DNA from: a virus | Direction: 5' to 3' (one strand) | Length of the DNA: 64,000 nucleotides | Virus record (IMG/VR): IMGVR_UViG_3300021963_000057 | Coordinates: 40,627-104,626 of that record | Shown here: piece by piece, positions 18,173 to 24,465 of the stretch | How the letters are laid out: each line of letters begins with the position of its first letter | How positions within the stretch are numbered: the first letter of the stretch is position 1 | Made by a program: the position numbers and the translations under genes | The notes under the pieces: model-generated | Databases searched by the model: none | Seen by the model: only the letters and a program-made list of their open reading frames with translations | Told to the model about the DNA's origin: nothing

Positions 18173-18201
18173 TTGACATGGCCTTCGGGCCATGTTATAA
18201 T
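18173..18201 (+). promoter_or_regulatory. Sigma-70 promoter with a hairpin filling its spacer
   Basis: TTGACA (18173-18178) and TATAAT (18196-18201) with a 17-base spacer. An eight-base-pair TTCG hairpin (ACATGGCC/GGCCATGT, 18176-18195) occupies the spacer and part of the -35. It is followed by TATAATTTTATTTTA, so on the incoming transcript it can also act as a terminator. Drives genes 44, 62 and regA. Confidence 0.85.
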
Positions 18202-18227
18202 TTTATTTTATATTATGGAGAATTTGA

Positions 18228-19160
18228 ATGTCGCACATTTTATGGGTCGAAAAGTATCGTCCTAAAACTATTGAAGATTGTATTCTTCCTGATGGTATCA
18301 AAGCAACATTTCAGGAGTATGTAAACCGCAAAGAGATTCCTAACCTCTTGTTGTCTGGTTCTGCTGGTGTTGGTAAAACTACAATTGCAAAAGCACTTTG
18401 TGAAGAAGTCGGTTGCGATTACATTATGATTAACGGTTCAGACGAATCGGGTATTGATGTTCTACGGAACAAAATCAAGAACTATGCATCATCTATGTCC
18501 CTGTCAGGCGGCCGCAAGGTCGTTATCATTGACGAAGCGGACTATCTAAATCCAAATTCAACTCAACCTGCCATGCGTGGTGCGATTGAGGAGTTTGCAT
18601 CTAACTGTTCTTTCATCTTCACATGTAACTTTAAAAACAGAATCATTGACCCAATTCATTCTCGTTGTACCGTTGTTGATTTTAAAATCAATGGCAGTAA
18701 ACAAAAGATGGCAGCTGCCTTCTTCAAACGTGTTGAGTGGATTCTTGAACAAGAAGGAGTTACTTATGATAAGCAAGTGGTTGCTGCCGTTATCACGAAA
18801 CATTTTCCTGATAATCGCCGTGTTCTCAACGAGCTTCAGCGTTATAGTGTTAGCGGCACAATTGACAAAGGTATTCTTGCATCAGTTTCCGATGTGCAGC
18901 TAAATGAGTTGGTGACTTCACTTATGAACAAAGACTTTGCTTCTTGTCGTAAATGGGTCACAAACAACCTTGATAATGATATCACCAGAATCTTTAGAAA
19001 TATCTATGATGGTTTGTATGAGAAGTTGAAACCAAATTCTGTGCCACAAATGGTACTAATCTTGGCAAAGTATCAATATCAATCAGCCTTTGTTGCAGAC
19101 CATGAAATCAATTTGATTGCCTGTCTGACAGAAATTATGGTCGAATGTGAATTCAAATGA
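18228..19160 (+). CDS. 44: Clamp loader large subunit gp44
   Basis: 310-residue AAA+ ATPase forming with gp62 the loader for the gp45 clamp. Walker A GSAGVGKTT is at about 44-52, Walker B VVIIDEAD at about 97-104. The SRC motif (HSRC) provides the arginine finger. Near-identical length to T4 gp44 (319). Four-base overlap with gene 62. Confidence 0.96.
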   Translation: MSHILWVEKYRPKTIEDCILPDGIKATFQEYVNRKEIPNLLLSGSAGVGKTTIAKALCEEVGCDYIMINGSDESGIDVLRNKIKNYASSMSLSGGRKVVIIDEADYLNPNSTQPAMRGAIEEFASNCSFIFTCNFKNRIIDPIHSRCTVVDFKINGSKQKMAAAFFKRVEWILEQEGVTYDKQVVAAVITKHFPDNRRVLNELQRYSVSGTIDKGILASVSDVQLNELVTSLMNKDFASCRKWVTNNLDNDITRIFRNIYDGLYEKLKPNSVPQMVLILAKYQYQSAFVADHEINLIACLTEIMVECEFK

Positions 19161-19546
19161 GTCCGTTCGATTATGCCGATTACATCCTGAGAAAGAAGGT
19201 GCCGGATGGTGAATTGGACTTCAAAGATTATGCACCTTTTCTAATCAATAGGTCTTTGTCCAACCATTTAGATTGTGTCTTGTACGCCAACGACATGAAC
19301 CTCTGGCCAGGAATCGACAAGGACATGCAATACCAGTATCTTCTAAATAGTATCAGGCCTATGAAACGTAAGTTCGTTCCATGGCAAAAGGCCGATTCTG
19401 AGAAGGATATTGAGTGCGTGAAAACCTATTTTGGGTATTCAAACTCCAAGGCTAAAGAAGCCCTACGTATCCTCACCGATGAACAAATCGCTGATATAAA
19501 AACAAAAATAGATACAGGCGGAGTGAAGAATAATGATAGAAATTAA
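19157..19546 (+). CDS. 62: Clamp loader small subunit gp62
   Basis: 129 residues, shorter than T4 gp62 (187) but in the conserved 44-62-regA order. The N-terminal FDYADYILRKK block and NDMNLWPGIDKDMQYQYLLNS are typical of marine T4-like gp62. Overlaps genes 44 and regA by short stretches, so the three are translationally coupled. Confidence 0.9.
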   Translation: MSPFDYADYILRKKVPDGELDFKDYAPFLINRSLSNHLDCVLYANDMNLWPGIDKDMQYQYLLNSIRPMKRKFVPWQKADSEKDIECVKTYFGYSNSKAKEALRILTDEQIADIKTKIDTGGVKNNDRN

Positions 19547-19940
19547 AGACTTAGTTGAAGTGACGTTGGATGACAAAGATGATTTTTTAAAGGTACGTGA
19601 GACACTGACCCGTATTGGTGTTGCCTCTAAGAAAGACCAGACACTGTACCAATCTTGCCACATTCTCCACAAGCGTGGACAATACTATGTGGTACATTTC
19701 AAAGAACTATTTGCCTTAGATGGCAAACCAACCGACATTACCGAAAACGACCTATCACGTAGGAATGCCATTGCAAACCTATTGGAAGATTGGGGTTTGG
19801 TAAAGATTGTCAACAAAAAACAAACCGAGGTGCCACCACCTATCTTCTTGTCACAGATTAAAATATTGTCACACAAAGAAAAGAATGACTGGCAACTTAC
19901 ACCAAAGTATAATATTGGTAAAAAACCGAACGGTTCTTGA
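19533..19940 (+). CDS. regA: Translational repressor RegA
   Basis: 135-residue mRNA-binding protein that represses translation of many T4 early genes by covering their start regions. Close match to T4 RegA (122): KVRETLTRIGVA, LYQSCHILHKRGQYYVVHFKE and LLEDWGLVKIV blocks are all present. It may regulate the upstream 44/62/45 genes as in T4. Confidence 0.96.
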   Translation: MIEIKDLVEVTLDDKDDFLKVRETLTRIGVASKKDQTLYQSCHILHKRGQYYVVHFKELFALDGKPTDITENDLSRRNAIANLLEDWGLVKIVNKKQTEVPPPIFLSQIKILSHKEKNDWQLTPKYNIGKKPNGS

Positions 19941-19965
19941 CAACTAGTATAAATACTGATATAAT
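19937..19965 (+). promoter_or_regulatory. Overlapping early and late promoters
   Basis: TTGACA (19937-19942) and TATAAT (19960-19965) with a 17-base spacer. Inside the spacer lies a perfect late octamer TATAAATA (19948-19955). The same 29 bases can thus serve host sigma-70 early and gp55 late. Drives the structured leader and hsp20. Confidence 0.88.
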
Positions 19966-19971
19966 AGTCCC

Positions 19972-20093
19972 ATTCGGGATGGGAAAAAAGGTGCTCCACC
20001 TACCTTAGGAGCGTACTAAAACGGGCAAACGTATTGTCACTGGAGAACGTAACCAGTACCTCAACCGATACGCCTTCGGGGTATCAATTTTTT
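19972..20093 (+). ncRNA. Structured leader or small RNA upstream of hsp20
   Basis: About 120 bases between the promoter and a terminator-like hairpin. It contains several hairpins in a row: TCCCAT/ATGGGA, GGTGCTCC.../...GGAGCGTAC and GTA(TT)GTCACTGG/CCAGTAC. It ends in a TTCG stem followed by ATTTTTT. No reading frame. It could be a free small RNA that ends at the hairpin, or a 5' leader controlling hsp20. Confidence 0.5.
20067..20093 (+). terminator. Terminator-like hairpin before hsp20
   Basis: GATACGCC-TTCG-GGGTATC stem with one bulged base, followed by AATTTTTT. Lies 24 bases before the hsp20 start, so it would act as an attenuator. Confidence 0.65.
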
Positions 20094-20116
20094 AATCTCG
20101 CTTTTAGGAGAAACAC

Positions 20117-20572
20117 ATGACAAATCTTATGAAAGATTTTTTCACGGCCGACAAAATGTTCAGCCAAATTCAACCATTCAGTGTAGGATTCAACGACACG
20201 TTGGAACTTATGCGTGAAGCAGCAGCGGCCGCTGCATCTAAAGCCGTAGCATATCCTCCATACAACATCAAACAGGTAAAAGAAAACAAGTACGTCATTG
20301 AAATGGCAGTTGCTGGTTTTGCTAAGTCCGATATTGAGATGACTTTGGAAGGAAATAAACTTGTAATTAAAGCTGCATCTAAAGAAGATGATTCTGAGGA
20401 ATATCTATACAAAGGTATTGCCAACCGTGCATTTGAACGCACCTTTACTCTCGCAGATAAAGTAGAAATCAAAGATGCAGAAATGATGAATGGCATGCTT
20501 AAAATTTGGTTAGAAAACATGGTCAAAGTTCAAGATGCCGTTAAGAAAATTACTATTAAGGACAGCGAATGA
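20117..20572 (+). CDS. hsp20: Small heat-shock protein Hsp20
   Basis: 151-residue alpha-crystallin chaperone common in cyanophages and relatives. The central crystallin domain runs from about residue 50 (YNIKQVKENKYVIEMAVAGF) to the A-x-x-x-NG-x-L motif (AEMMNGMLKIWL). Probably protects virion or replication proteins during assembly. It has an unusually long structured 5' leader and a TAGGAG site. A 21-codon ORF overlaps its stop. Confidence 0.94.
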   Translation: MTNLMKDFFTADKMFSQIQPFSVGFNDTLELMREAAAAAASKAVAYPPYNIKQVKENKYVIEMAVAGFAKSDIEMTLEGNKLVIKAASKEDDSEEYLYKGIANRAFERTFTLADKVEIKDAEMMNGMLKIWLENMVKVQDAVKKITIKDSE

Positions 20573-20634
20573 ATTGGTGGCCTGTCTCCGATGAGGAGTG
20601 GGAACAACTGAATTATCCAGAAAAGTTCCGGTAA
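20569..20634 (+). CDS. Possible 21-residue peptide after hsp20
   Basis: ATGA overlap with the hsp20 stop, then 21 codons giving an aromatic, acidic peptide (MNWWPVSDEEWEQL...). Ends just before the next terminator/promoter. It may be coupled to hsp20 translation. Too short to be confident. Confidence 0.35.
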   Translation: MNWWPVSDEEWEQLNYPEKFR

Positions 20635-20640
20635 TAGTAA

Positions 20641-20667
20641 AGAGGTTGCTTGACAACCTCTTTTTTT
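20641..20667 (+). terminator. Terminator overlapping a promoter
   Basis: AGAGGTTG/CAACCTCT stem with a five-base loop, then seven T residues. The 3' half of the loop and stem is also the -35 box of the following promoter. Confidence 0.85.
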
Positions 20668-20678
20668 ACCTGTATAAT
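20650..20678 (+). promoter_or_regulatory. Sigma-70 promoter nested in a terminator
   Basis: TTGACA (20650-20655), 17-base spacer carrying the terminator T-run, TATAAT (20673-20678). Start of transcription would fall at about 20685, on the ATG of the next gene. Confidence 0.85.
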
Positions 20679-20684
20679 ATCACT

Positions 20685-20867
20685 ATGAAAACTGAAAAAC
20701 AATACATCAAAAAAGTTCGTGTTAAAACCACGTTGGAGAATTACTACGTGTGTTCACCAGAGACTAAAGAGATTGATGGTGTTCAATTCGTTTACGTAAT
20801 TAAGAACATTGGTATTAGGGAAACACCTAAACTAATGAGGAAAGAATCATTAGAATACGTCAAATAA
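20685..20867 (+). CDS. Small basic protein, possibly from a leaderless mRNA
   Basis: 60 residues, Lys-rich, one compact beta-rich unit (KVRVKTTLENYYVCSPE...). The ATG lies about seven bases after the TATAAT, so the transcript would start at or next to the initiation codon. Upstream in-frame starts run through the terminator hairpin and are unlikely. Ends at the 5' end of tRNA-Met. No family recognised. Confidence 0.6.
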   Translation: MKTEKQYIKKVRVKTTLENYYVCSPETKEIDGVQFVYVIKNIGIRETPKLMRKESLEYVK

Positions 20868-20942
20868 GGGCCTATAGCTTAATGGTAAAGCAGTGAACTC
20901 ATAATTCATTGAGTCTAGGTTCAATTCCTAGTGGGCCCACCA
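20868..20942 (+). tRNA. tRNA-Met (CAT)
   Basis: Full cloverleaf, 75 bases with encoded CCA. Acceptor GGGCCTA pairs with TGGGCCC, and the anticodon loop is CTCATAA. First base pair is G-C, so elongator-like; an Ile2 role with lysidine cannot be excluded. It begins one base after the preceding stop codon. Confidence 0.92.
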
Positions 20943-20960
20943 TTTTTATTAAGGAGTATC

Positions 20961-21410
20961 ATGTCGATTACAATTAAAAATCTTGAGAGTGCATTGGCTG
21001 GAGAAAGTCAGGCACATATCAAATATCGTTACTTTGCTAAGATTGCTCGTGAAGAAGGTCACGAAGAAATTGCAAAACACTTTGAACACACAGCTGACCA
21101 AGAATTGCTTCATGCATGGGGTCATTTGGAGTTGTTGATTGGTAAACCATCAACCAAAGAATGTTTGGAGAAAGCAATTGAAGGTGAAACATATGAGTTC
21201 ACACAGATGTATCCAAATATGAAAGCAGAAGCAGAGTTAGAAGGAAATCAGGAAGCTGTTCGTGAAGCTGCACATCAAATTGCAGAATCACAAACTCACG
21301 CTGAAGAATTCCGTGCAGTACTTGCTAAGGCAGAAAAACGTTTCGCTGCTTTGACTAAGATTGAAAAACGCCATGCAGAAGCATATCAACAAAAATTGGG
21401 AGAACTATAA
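20961..21410 (+). CDS. Rubrerythrin-type ferritin-like di-iron protein
   Basis: 149-residue four-helix di-iron domain of the rubrerythrin family, which reduces hydrogen peroxide. Paired metal motifs are visible: E-S-x-A-H-x-K-Y near residue 14, E-x-x-H in DQELLHAWGHL, and late E-x-x-H (EKRHAEAY). It lacks the usual C-terminal rubredoxin domain, which is instead encoded by the next ORF. ATG 20961 follows AAGGAG. A phage role could be to blunt oxidative stress during infection. Confidence 0.87.
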   Translation: MSITIKNLESALAGESQAHIKYRYFAKIAREEGHEEIAKHFEHTADQELLHAWGHLELLIGKPSTKECLEKAIEGETYEFTQMYPNMKAEAELEGNQEAVREAAHQIAESQTHAEEFRAVLAKAEKRFAALTKIEKRHAEAYQQKLGEL

Positions 21411-21544
21411 TGAGTGAAATACATGTGTGCGTAGTTTGTGGACATGAACATGATGAAGCAACAGAAGGTGCATGGAACACATTGCCTGATGACTTTATTT
21501 GTCCTGAATGTGGATGTGGTAAAGAAGATTACGAGGTCCTGTGA
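21410..21544 (+). CDS. Rubredoxin-like protein
   Basis: 44-residue single-domain rubredoxin. Two knuckles CVVCG (Cys 7, 10) and CPECG (Cys 31, 34) are spaced as in rubrerythrin tails. The start codon overlaps the stop of the rubrerythrin gene (TAATG), and its own stop overlaps the next GTG. It would pass electrons to the adjacent di-iron protein, so the two genes together equal one classical rubrerythrin. Confidence 0.88.
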   Translation: MSEIHVCVVCGHEHDEATEGAWNTLPDDFICPECGCGKEDYEVL

Positions 21545-21969
21545 AACAAAAATTTCGTGATGCGTATATGAAAGTGGCTGAGACATTCGCAGAATTGTCC
21601 TCGGCTGTTAGACTTCATGTTGGTGCCATTGTAGTCAAAGATGACAGAATTATTTCAATTGGTTACAATGGTATGCCCTCAGGTTGGGATAACAACTGTG
21701 AGTATGAAGAAGGTGATGAGTTAGGTGGTTATTATTTAAAAACTAAACCTGAGGTGTTACATGCTGAAACAAATGCGATTGCCAAGTTGGCTAAATCTAA
21801 CGAATCTGGTATGGGTGCTACTATGTTTATTACCCATGCTCCATGTTTGGACTGTGCCAAACTTATCTACCAAAGTGGTATTAACCATGTTTTATACCGG
21901 AACTCTTATCGGAGTGATGATGGTATCAAGTTTTTGGAAAAAGCCTTAGTCACTGTGGAAAAAATCTAA
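21541..21969 (+). CDS. cd: Deoxycytidylate deaminase
   Basis: 142-residue zinc deaminase converting dCMP to dUMP, the substrate for ThyX (58669). HAE motif at 74-76 and PCLDC at 101-105 supply zinc ligands and the catalytic Glu. Starts with GTG, with GAGG seven bases upstream, and overlaps the rubredoxin stop. Shorter than T4 Cd (193), like most marine phage versions. Confidence 0.93.
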   Translation: MKQKFRDAYMKVAETFAELSSAVRLHVGAIVVKDDRIISIGYNGMPSGWDNNCEYEEGDELGGYYLKTKPEVLHAETNAIAKLAKSNESGMGATMFITHAPCLDCAKLIYQSGINHVLYRNSYRSDDGIKFLEKALVTVEKI

Positions 21970-21973
21970 TCAT

Positions 21974-21980
21974 CTAAATA
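21974..21980 (+). promoter_or_regulatory. Possible late promoter CTAAATA with following hairpin
   Basis: CTAAATA followed at 21982-22003 by a seven-base-pair hairpin (CTAAGGG/CCCTTAG). The 3' strand of the hairpin runs into the AGGAG ribosome site of the next gene, so the hairpin could reduce its translation. Confidence 0.4.
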
Positions 21981-22012
21981 ACTAAGGGTAATGTCGCCCT
22001 TAGGAGACCAGG

Positions 22013-22531
22013 ATGATTATTCGTGTGGTTAACTGTCCGGATAGAGACTTCAAACCCTTTATAGAAAGGGCAGCACAGTTTTACGCCAAGGAACTAATAC
22101 CCAATACACGCATAAGAAACAACTGTACAACAGAAATAAAGTTCTGTACAAAGATTAATGAATATGGTTTTGCAAGTATTGAAGATTACAATACCAGAAA
22201 ACAACCTCGAAAATTCTTAATAGAGATTCATCCCAACCTTGGTTCAAGAAGAATACTGGAAACACTGGCACATGAAATGGTTCATGTGAAACAATACATC
22301 GAAGGTGAAACCAATGATGAATTGACCAGATGGAGAGGTAAGAGAGTTGATCCAGACAAAATTGATTATTGGGTTCAGCCATGGGAGATAGATGCTTATG
22401 GTCGTGAACCAGGATTACTTACAAAGTTTGCAATATCGGAACATTTGTGGGAAGTATTTGATGATTTTGTTGATCCTTCCGGTCCAATAAATTGTTATCC
22501 TATTGCATGGAAATTAAAGAATGTCAGTTGA
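22013..22531 (+). CDS. SprT-like zinc metallopeptidase
   Basis: 172 residues with the zincin motif HEMVH (87-91) and a third ligand candidate in the WEIDAYGRE region. SprT-like proteins in phages are of unknown substrate. The cellular relative Spartan degrades DNA-protein crosslinks. The ribosome site sits next to a small hairpin (see 21974). Confidence 0.82.
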   Translation: MIIRVVNCPDRDFKPFIERAAQFYAKELIPNTRIRNNCTTEIKFCTKINEYGFASIEDYNTRKQPRKFLIEIHPNLGSRRILETLAHEMVHVKQYIEGETNDELTRWRGKRVDPDKIDYWVQPWEIDAYGREPGLLTKFAISEHLWEVFDDFVDPSGPINCYPIAWKLKNVS

Positions 22532-23060
22532 AGCGGATAGATTTACTTACGGCCAAGGTAACATAAAGATTGTTACAAATTTTCCAGGAAAAAAAGTCAA
22601 GTTAGGAAAATATTGTTCAGTTGCAGCAGATGTTCAAGCTTTTCTTGGTGGTAATCACAGAGTTGATTGGATAACAACGTTTCCTTTTGGTCACATAAGC
22701 ACAAGCGAAATCAATGTATCTAAAGTAGATGGACATCCAGGTACAAATGGTGATATCATTATTGGCAATGATGTTTGGTTAGGAACAGGATGTGTCTTAA
22801 TGTCTGGTATAACAATTGGTGATGGTGCTGTCGTTGCTGCACATTCTCATGTTGTTAAAGATGTTGCACCTTATACTCTTGTTGGTGGAAATCCAGCAAA
22901 GCCAATCAAACTTAGATTCGAACAACATATTGTTGATGCATTAATGGAATTAAAATGGTGGGATTTAGATGTTGATGTGGTAAAGTTAATCGTTCCGGTC
23001 TTGTGTGCTGAACCAAATTATGATACAATCCAAGACTTAATACAAAAATATAAAAAATAA
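22521..23060 (+). CDS. Hexapeptide-repeat O-acetyltransferase (CatB/Vat-like)
   Basis: 179-residue left-handed beta-helix acetyltransferase. Repeats of the I-G-x-x-x-x type run from about 20 to 130 (IIIGNDVWLGTGCVL, ITIGDGAVVAAHSHV), with the xenobiotic acetyltransferase motif VVKDVAPYTLVGGNPAK. The active His is probably in GNHRVDW. It may acetylate a sugar on host or phage glycans. Overlaps the protease gene by 11 bases. Confidence 0.88.
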   Translation: MSVEADRFTYGQGNIKIVTNFPGKKVKLGKYCSVAADVQAFLGGNHRVDWITTFPFGHISTSEINVSKVDGHPGTNGDIIIGNDVWLGTGCVLMSGITIGDGAVVAAHSHVVKDVAPYTLVGGNPAKPIKLRFEQHIVDALMELKWWDLDVDVVKLIVPVLCAEPNYDTIQDLIQKYKK

Positions 23061-23074
23061 TTTCAAAAAACCGC

Positions 23075-23103
23075 TTGCCGAGGCTTAAAAGTTCCTATAT
23101 AAT
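23075..23103 (+). promoter_or_regulatory. Sigma-70 type promoter
   Basis: TTGCCG (23075-23080), 17-base spacer, TATAAT (23098-23103). It shares the GCTTGCC-AG start with the promoter at 27880. Confidence 0.75.
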
Positions 23104-23109
23104 AACACT

Positions 23110-23223
23110 ATGAAAAATATTAAACACATATCCTTATCGTTGCAGCCGGAGTATCGCACATTTAATTGCGCTGATAGCTCATGGGCGATTACGACCGGGT
23201 TTTGTGTAAAGATGGAGAACTAA
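23110..23223 (+). CDS. 37-residue ORF or small RNA unit
   Basis: An isolated unit of promoter, about 175 transcribed bases and terminator. The only frame is 37 codons from an ATG seven bases after the -10, so it would be translated from a leaderless message. The same RNA could instead be a non-coding RNA: it has no ribosome site and contains several GC-rich inverted segments. No homologue recognised. Confidence 0.4.
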   Translation: MKNIKHISLSLQPEYRTFNCADSSWAITTGFCVKMEN

Positions 23224-23253
23224 TACAGAAGTTCTAAAAAAGACTCCAAACAC

Positions 23254-23286
23254 AAAACCCTAGACCTAAAAAATCTAGGGTTTTTT
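23254..23286 (+). terminator. Intrinsic terminator
   Basis: AAAACCCTAGA and its complement TCTAGGGTTTT with a nine-base loop, then T-rich sequence. Closes the small unit at 23075. Confidence 0.93.
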
Positions 23287-23313
23287 GTTTGTTGTTTCAA
23301 TACAACGTAGTGG

Positions 23314-23341
23314 TTGCCAGAATCTTTGGTTCTGTTACAAT
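23314..23341 (+). promoter_or_regulatory. First tRNA-array promoter
   Basis: TTGCCA (23314-23319) and TACAAT (23336-23341), 16-base spacer. TACAAC sits exactly seven bases before the -35, as it does at 24174 and 28104. Confidence 0.65.
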
Positions 23342-23347
23342 ACACAC

Positions 23348-23373
23348 TGTTCTTTAAAAATTTGTTGTAGTTT
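23348..23373 (+). promoter_or_regulatory. boxA-like antitermination leader, copy 1
   Basis: 26-base sequence beginning TGTTCTTTAAAAATTT, identical to 24231-24256. The first 12 bases closely match rrn boxA (TGCTCTTTAACA), which recruits NusB/NusE for antitermination. It sits between promoter and first tRNA. Confidence 0.7.
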
Positions 23374-23377
23374 ATGT

Positions 23378-23453
23378 TGGGGTTTCGCCTAGTGGCCTAA
23401 GGCAACGGTCTTTGAAATCGTCATCATCAGTTCGAATCTGATAACCCCTGCCA
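23378..23453 (+). tRNA. tRNA-Gln (TTG)
   Basis: Anticodon loop CTTTGAA, encoded CCA. Begins with T like bacterial tRNA-Gln; position 72 is T, so the first acceptor pair is open. Confidence 0.93.
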
Positions 23454-23530
23454 TATAAAAACACACTGCTACAATAGCAGGCGAAAGTCCTACGCTAGAA
23501 GTTAAAACTAGGTAGTGTGTTTCTATATGG
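23451..23530 (+). ncRNA. Structured element E1 (80 bases, family B)
   Basis: A 17-base inverted repeat (5' arm 23451-23467 including the CCA of tRNA-Gln, 3' arm 23514-23530) with one mismatch closes a three-hairpin interior: GCT/AGC, AGGC-GAAA-GTCCT and CTAG/CTAG. It shares AAAACACACTGC...AGTGTGTTT ends and exact 80-base length with the element at 29919. Function unknown. Confidence 0.55.
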
Positions 23531-23535
23531 TTAAT

Positions 23536-23627
23536 GGAAGATGATGCAGCGGGGATGGTCCTGCGACTGGCCTTGAAAACCAGGTTCTCAGAAATGGGAT
23601 GGGGTTCGACTCCTCCGTCTTCCGCCA
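23536..23627 (+). tRNA. tRNA-Ser (TGA)
   Basis: Class II cloverleaf with long variable arm, anticodon loop CTTGAAA, discriminator G and encoded CCA. Confidence 0.93.
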
Positions 23628-23632
23628 AACAT

Positions 23633-23720
23633 AGAAGGTTGCCCGAGTGGTTAAGGGAGCAGTTTGCTAAACTGTCGTTGCGAAAGCGGCGCATCGGTTC
23701 GAATCCGATACCTTCTGCCA
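23633..23720 (+). tRNA. tRNA-Ser (GCT)
   Basis: Class II, acceptor AGAAGGT/ACCTTCT, anticodon loop TTGCTAA, encoded CCA. Confidence 0.93.
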
Positions 23721-23726
23721 GTAAAT

Positions 23727-23818
23727 GCCAGCGAGACTGGGTAGTCAGAGAGGTCTTATACACCTTTTAGCGCCAGATTAGCGTTCTTGAGTGAGTTCGA
23801 GTCTCACCGCTGGTACCA
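23727..23818 (+). tRNA. Class II tRNA with anticodon TAT (Ile or Leu-like)
   Basis: 92 bases. Acceptor GCCAGCG/CGCTGGT, good T arm, encoded ACCA and a five-base-pair variable arm (AGCGC/GCGTT). Anticodon loop reads CTTATAC, that is UAU, which would decode AUA. A long variable arm is foreign to tRNA-Ile, so identity is uncertain. Confidence 0.75.
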
Positions 23819-23833
23819 AATGAAAGAGAAGTT

Positions 23834-24073
23834 ATGTGGAATATTAAAATTGAAAATGGAATGATATTAAATGCAAGTCCAACTTTGGACGATGCAATGA
23901 AGTTTGCAAAAGGTTACAACAAGTTTGTAACCATCACCGATGGCACTACAGAGATTGTAGGTAAGTTTGGTGTTGATGCAGTAGAAGAAAAAGTTTTACC
24001 AGATGGTGGAACATACGATTGGACTATGCGGCGTGATGAAACACACCGTAGTTCAAGGAAGAAATTAATGTAG
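23834..24073 (+). CDS. Small hypothetical protein within the tRNA array
   Basis: 79 residues, mixed alpha/beta, no recognised domain. ATG follows AGAGAAG. Its TAG stop overlaps the first bases of tRNA-Cys, so translation and tRNA processing of the same transcript compete there. Confidence 0.6.
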   Translation: MWNIKIENGMILNASPTLDDAMKFAKGYNKFVTITDGTTEIVGKFGVDAVEEKVLPDGGTYDWTMRRDETHRSSRKKLM

Positions 24074-24145
24074 GTGTGACCCGAAAGGCTAGGGAACGGA
24101 TTGCAACCCCGTTTTATGCAGGTTCGATTCCTGTCACCTACTCCA
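24070..24145 (+). tRNA. tRNA-Cys (GCA)
   Basis: Acceptor GTAGGTG/CACCTAC, anticodon loop TTGCAAC, discriminator T (a Cys identity element), encoded CCA. Confidence 0.93.
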
Positions 24146-24173
24146 AACACGTTGTAGAAATACAACACACTGG

Positions 24174-24202
24174 TTGACAATGATTCATGGTTGTGTTATA
24201 CT
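24174..24202 (+). promoter_or_regulatory. Second tRNA-array promoter
   Basis: TTGACA (24174-24179), 17-base spacer, TATACT (24197-24202). Preceded by hairpin GTTGTA-GAAA-TACAAC, whose TACAAC is seven bases from the -35. Confidence 0.78.
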
Positions 24203-24230
24203 TCATCTATGAATTGAGAAATCAATCAAA

Positions 24231-24256
24231 TGTTCTTTAAAAATTTGTTGTAGTTT
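24231..24256 (+). promoter_or_regulatory. boxA-like antitermination leader, copy 2
   Basis: Exact 26-base repeat of 23348-23373, again between promoter and the first tRNA of a transcript. Confidence 0.7.
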
Positions 24257-24259
24257 TTT

Positions 24260-24334
24260 GCACCTATCGTCTATCGGTTAGGACGCTGCCCTTTCAAGGC
24301 GGAAAGAGGAGTTCGATTCTCCTTAGGTGTACCA
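24260..24334 (+). tRNA. tRNA-Glu (TTC)
   Basis: Anticodon loop CTTTCAA, acceptor GCACCTA/TAGGTGT, encoded CCA. The CCA is also the start of the 17-base-pair stem of the next element. Confidence 0.93.
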
Positions 24335-24458
24335 TTTGTTTTGCTGATGTAAGCCACAGCAGAAACGTTCAATGCTGAGTAACTATGTATATAAACGGTC
24401 AGTTCTAGCTAGCAATCCCGTTGAGCATAGCAAATAGTGCGTCAGCAAAACAAATGGT
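24331..24458 (+). ncRNA. Structured element E2 (128 bases)
   Basis: Perfect 17-base-pair terminal stem (24331-24347 with 24442-24458) enclosing a branched interior: CAGCA/TGCTG, CTATG/CATAG and nested AACGG/CCGTT stems. Lies between tRNA-Glu and tRNA-Lys. No reading frame. Confidence 0.55.
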
Positions 24459-24465
24459 AAGATAT

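Noticed and set aside
24331-24458. Hammerhead ribozyme suggested by CTGATG near the element start
   Set aside because: The core needs CTGANGA plus a GAAA on the opposite strand in fixed geometry; neither is present.
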